NCBI GenBank assembly: GCA_022702545.1
Contig: JAHRBC010000003.1
Coordinates: 2,852,001-2,916,000, forward strand
Source of the DNA: Phycomyces nitens
Lineage: Eukaryota; Mucoromycota; Mucoromycetes; Mucorales; Phycomycetaceae
DNA length: 64,000 nucleotides
Direction of reading: 5' to 3'
Position numbers and translations under genes: made by a program. Shown here piece by piece: positions 63,650-64,000 of this stretch; within the stretch, counting starts at the first letter, position 1, and every line of letters starts with the position of its first letter. The notes beneath the pieces were generated by a model. That model worked only from the letters and a program-made list of their open reading frames with translations. It did not search any database and was not told the origin of the DNA.

Positions 63650-64000
63650 TCAACGTAATTCAACCTTGAATTCATCCTGGACAACCTCGCGCACTCTTTC
63701 TTGAATAGCATTGATCTCTTCATTGGTCACATTCCTATTCAAACAAGACGTCAGAGACTGCTGATCAAGCCACCCATTTATTTACCTGTCCATAGACCGG
63801 TACAGAATACGATAACAAAGGCTTCGTCTATCGGTCTTTGGATGCGTGAATTCATCAATCTGAAATAAGGTTGGAGTTAGTAGATGTGATGGTATCATTC
63901 TATATTCCCTCACCAATTGCACGTTTTCCACGATATCGCCTGCTGCGCCACGTACAACTTCACAAAAGTTGTTCTCATGCCATTCTCCTTTAGGAACCCA
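63650..64000 (-). CDS. MSF1: Mitochondrial phenylalanyl-tRNA synthetase, C-terminal part
   Basis: Only the 3' end is in the window: exons 63914-64000 (cut by the edge), 63786-63859 and 63650-63734, in phase. The encoded piece is the anticodon-binding FDX-ACB domain of the single-chain mitochondrial enzyme (FARS2/Msf1): NNFCEVVRGAAGDIVENVQL, then IDEFTHPKTDRRSLCYRILY and RSMDRNVTNEEINAIQERVR, ending VELR. The enzyme charges mitochondrial tRNA-Phe. The catalytic domain lies beyond the window. Confidence 0.9.

Overview
The window is nuclear DNA of a filamentous fungus, most likely an early-diverging Mucoromycota (Mucorales-like). The evidence is AT-rich spacers, many short introns (mostly 50-90 nt), tandem compact genes, an ER-type delta-12 desaturase, a class IV chitin synthase, a calcineurin A, an animal-type acidic amino-acid decarboxylase and Tc1/mariner elements. 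I cannot name the species. No rRNA, tRNA, CRISPR array or prokaryotic operon was seen. Exon limits were placed by hand from splice signals and checked for codon phase; they are not transcript-supported.

Left arm (1-9.8 kb): alanine aminotransferase (partial, minus) diverges from the calcineurin catalytic subunit (plus). Then come two neighbouring small secreted proteins with a Kre9/Knh1-like fold (minus) and a protein disulfide isomerase-like ER protein ending in RDEL (minus).

Accessory block 1 (9.8-19.7 kb): gene-poor. It holds copy 1 of a 7.15-kb direct duplication (intact F-box/LRR gene, Tc1/mariner relic, decayed coding relic), another Tc1 fragment, a long TAA microsatellite and a 13-bp inverted repeat.

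Central gene-dense arm (19.7-37.2 kb): an unusual coiled-coil protein with an eIF2B-epsilon-type W2 domain, a GAD/CSAD-like decarboxylase, an SH3-RasGEF (Cdc25 type), a TCO89-like TORC1 subunit candidate, tubulin-folding cofactor E, FAD2, the NuA4 subunit EAF7/MRGBP and a GST-like protein.

Accessory block 2 (37.2-47.9 kb): an AT-rich desert, then copy 2 of the duplication. Here the F-box gene carries a nonsense codon. A 1.34-kb Tc1 (DD34E) element sits at a TA site that is still empty in copy 1. Its transposase is broken by one frameshift.

Right arm (48.2-64 kb): a four-CBS protein (AMPK-gamma-like), class IV chitin synthase (minus) diverging from the HMG-box protein NHP6 (plus), the mitochondrial RRG9/neugrin-type protein with an in-frame minisatellite, a gene-poor 4-kb stretch with one weak candidate, a Ser/Pro-rich protein of unknown function, and the 3' end of mitochondrial phenylalanyl-tRNA synthetase.

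The genes are housekeeping, signalling and cell-wall genes with no evident shared pathway. I found no convincing new multi-gene system. The most informative signals are the dated duplication/transposon history, the frequency of GC-AG introns (five of about sixty introns placed), the stand-alone W2-domain protein and several decayed coding relics.
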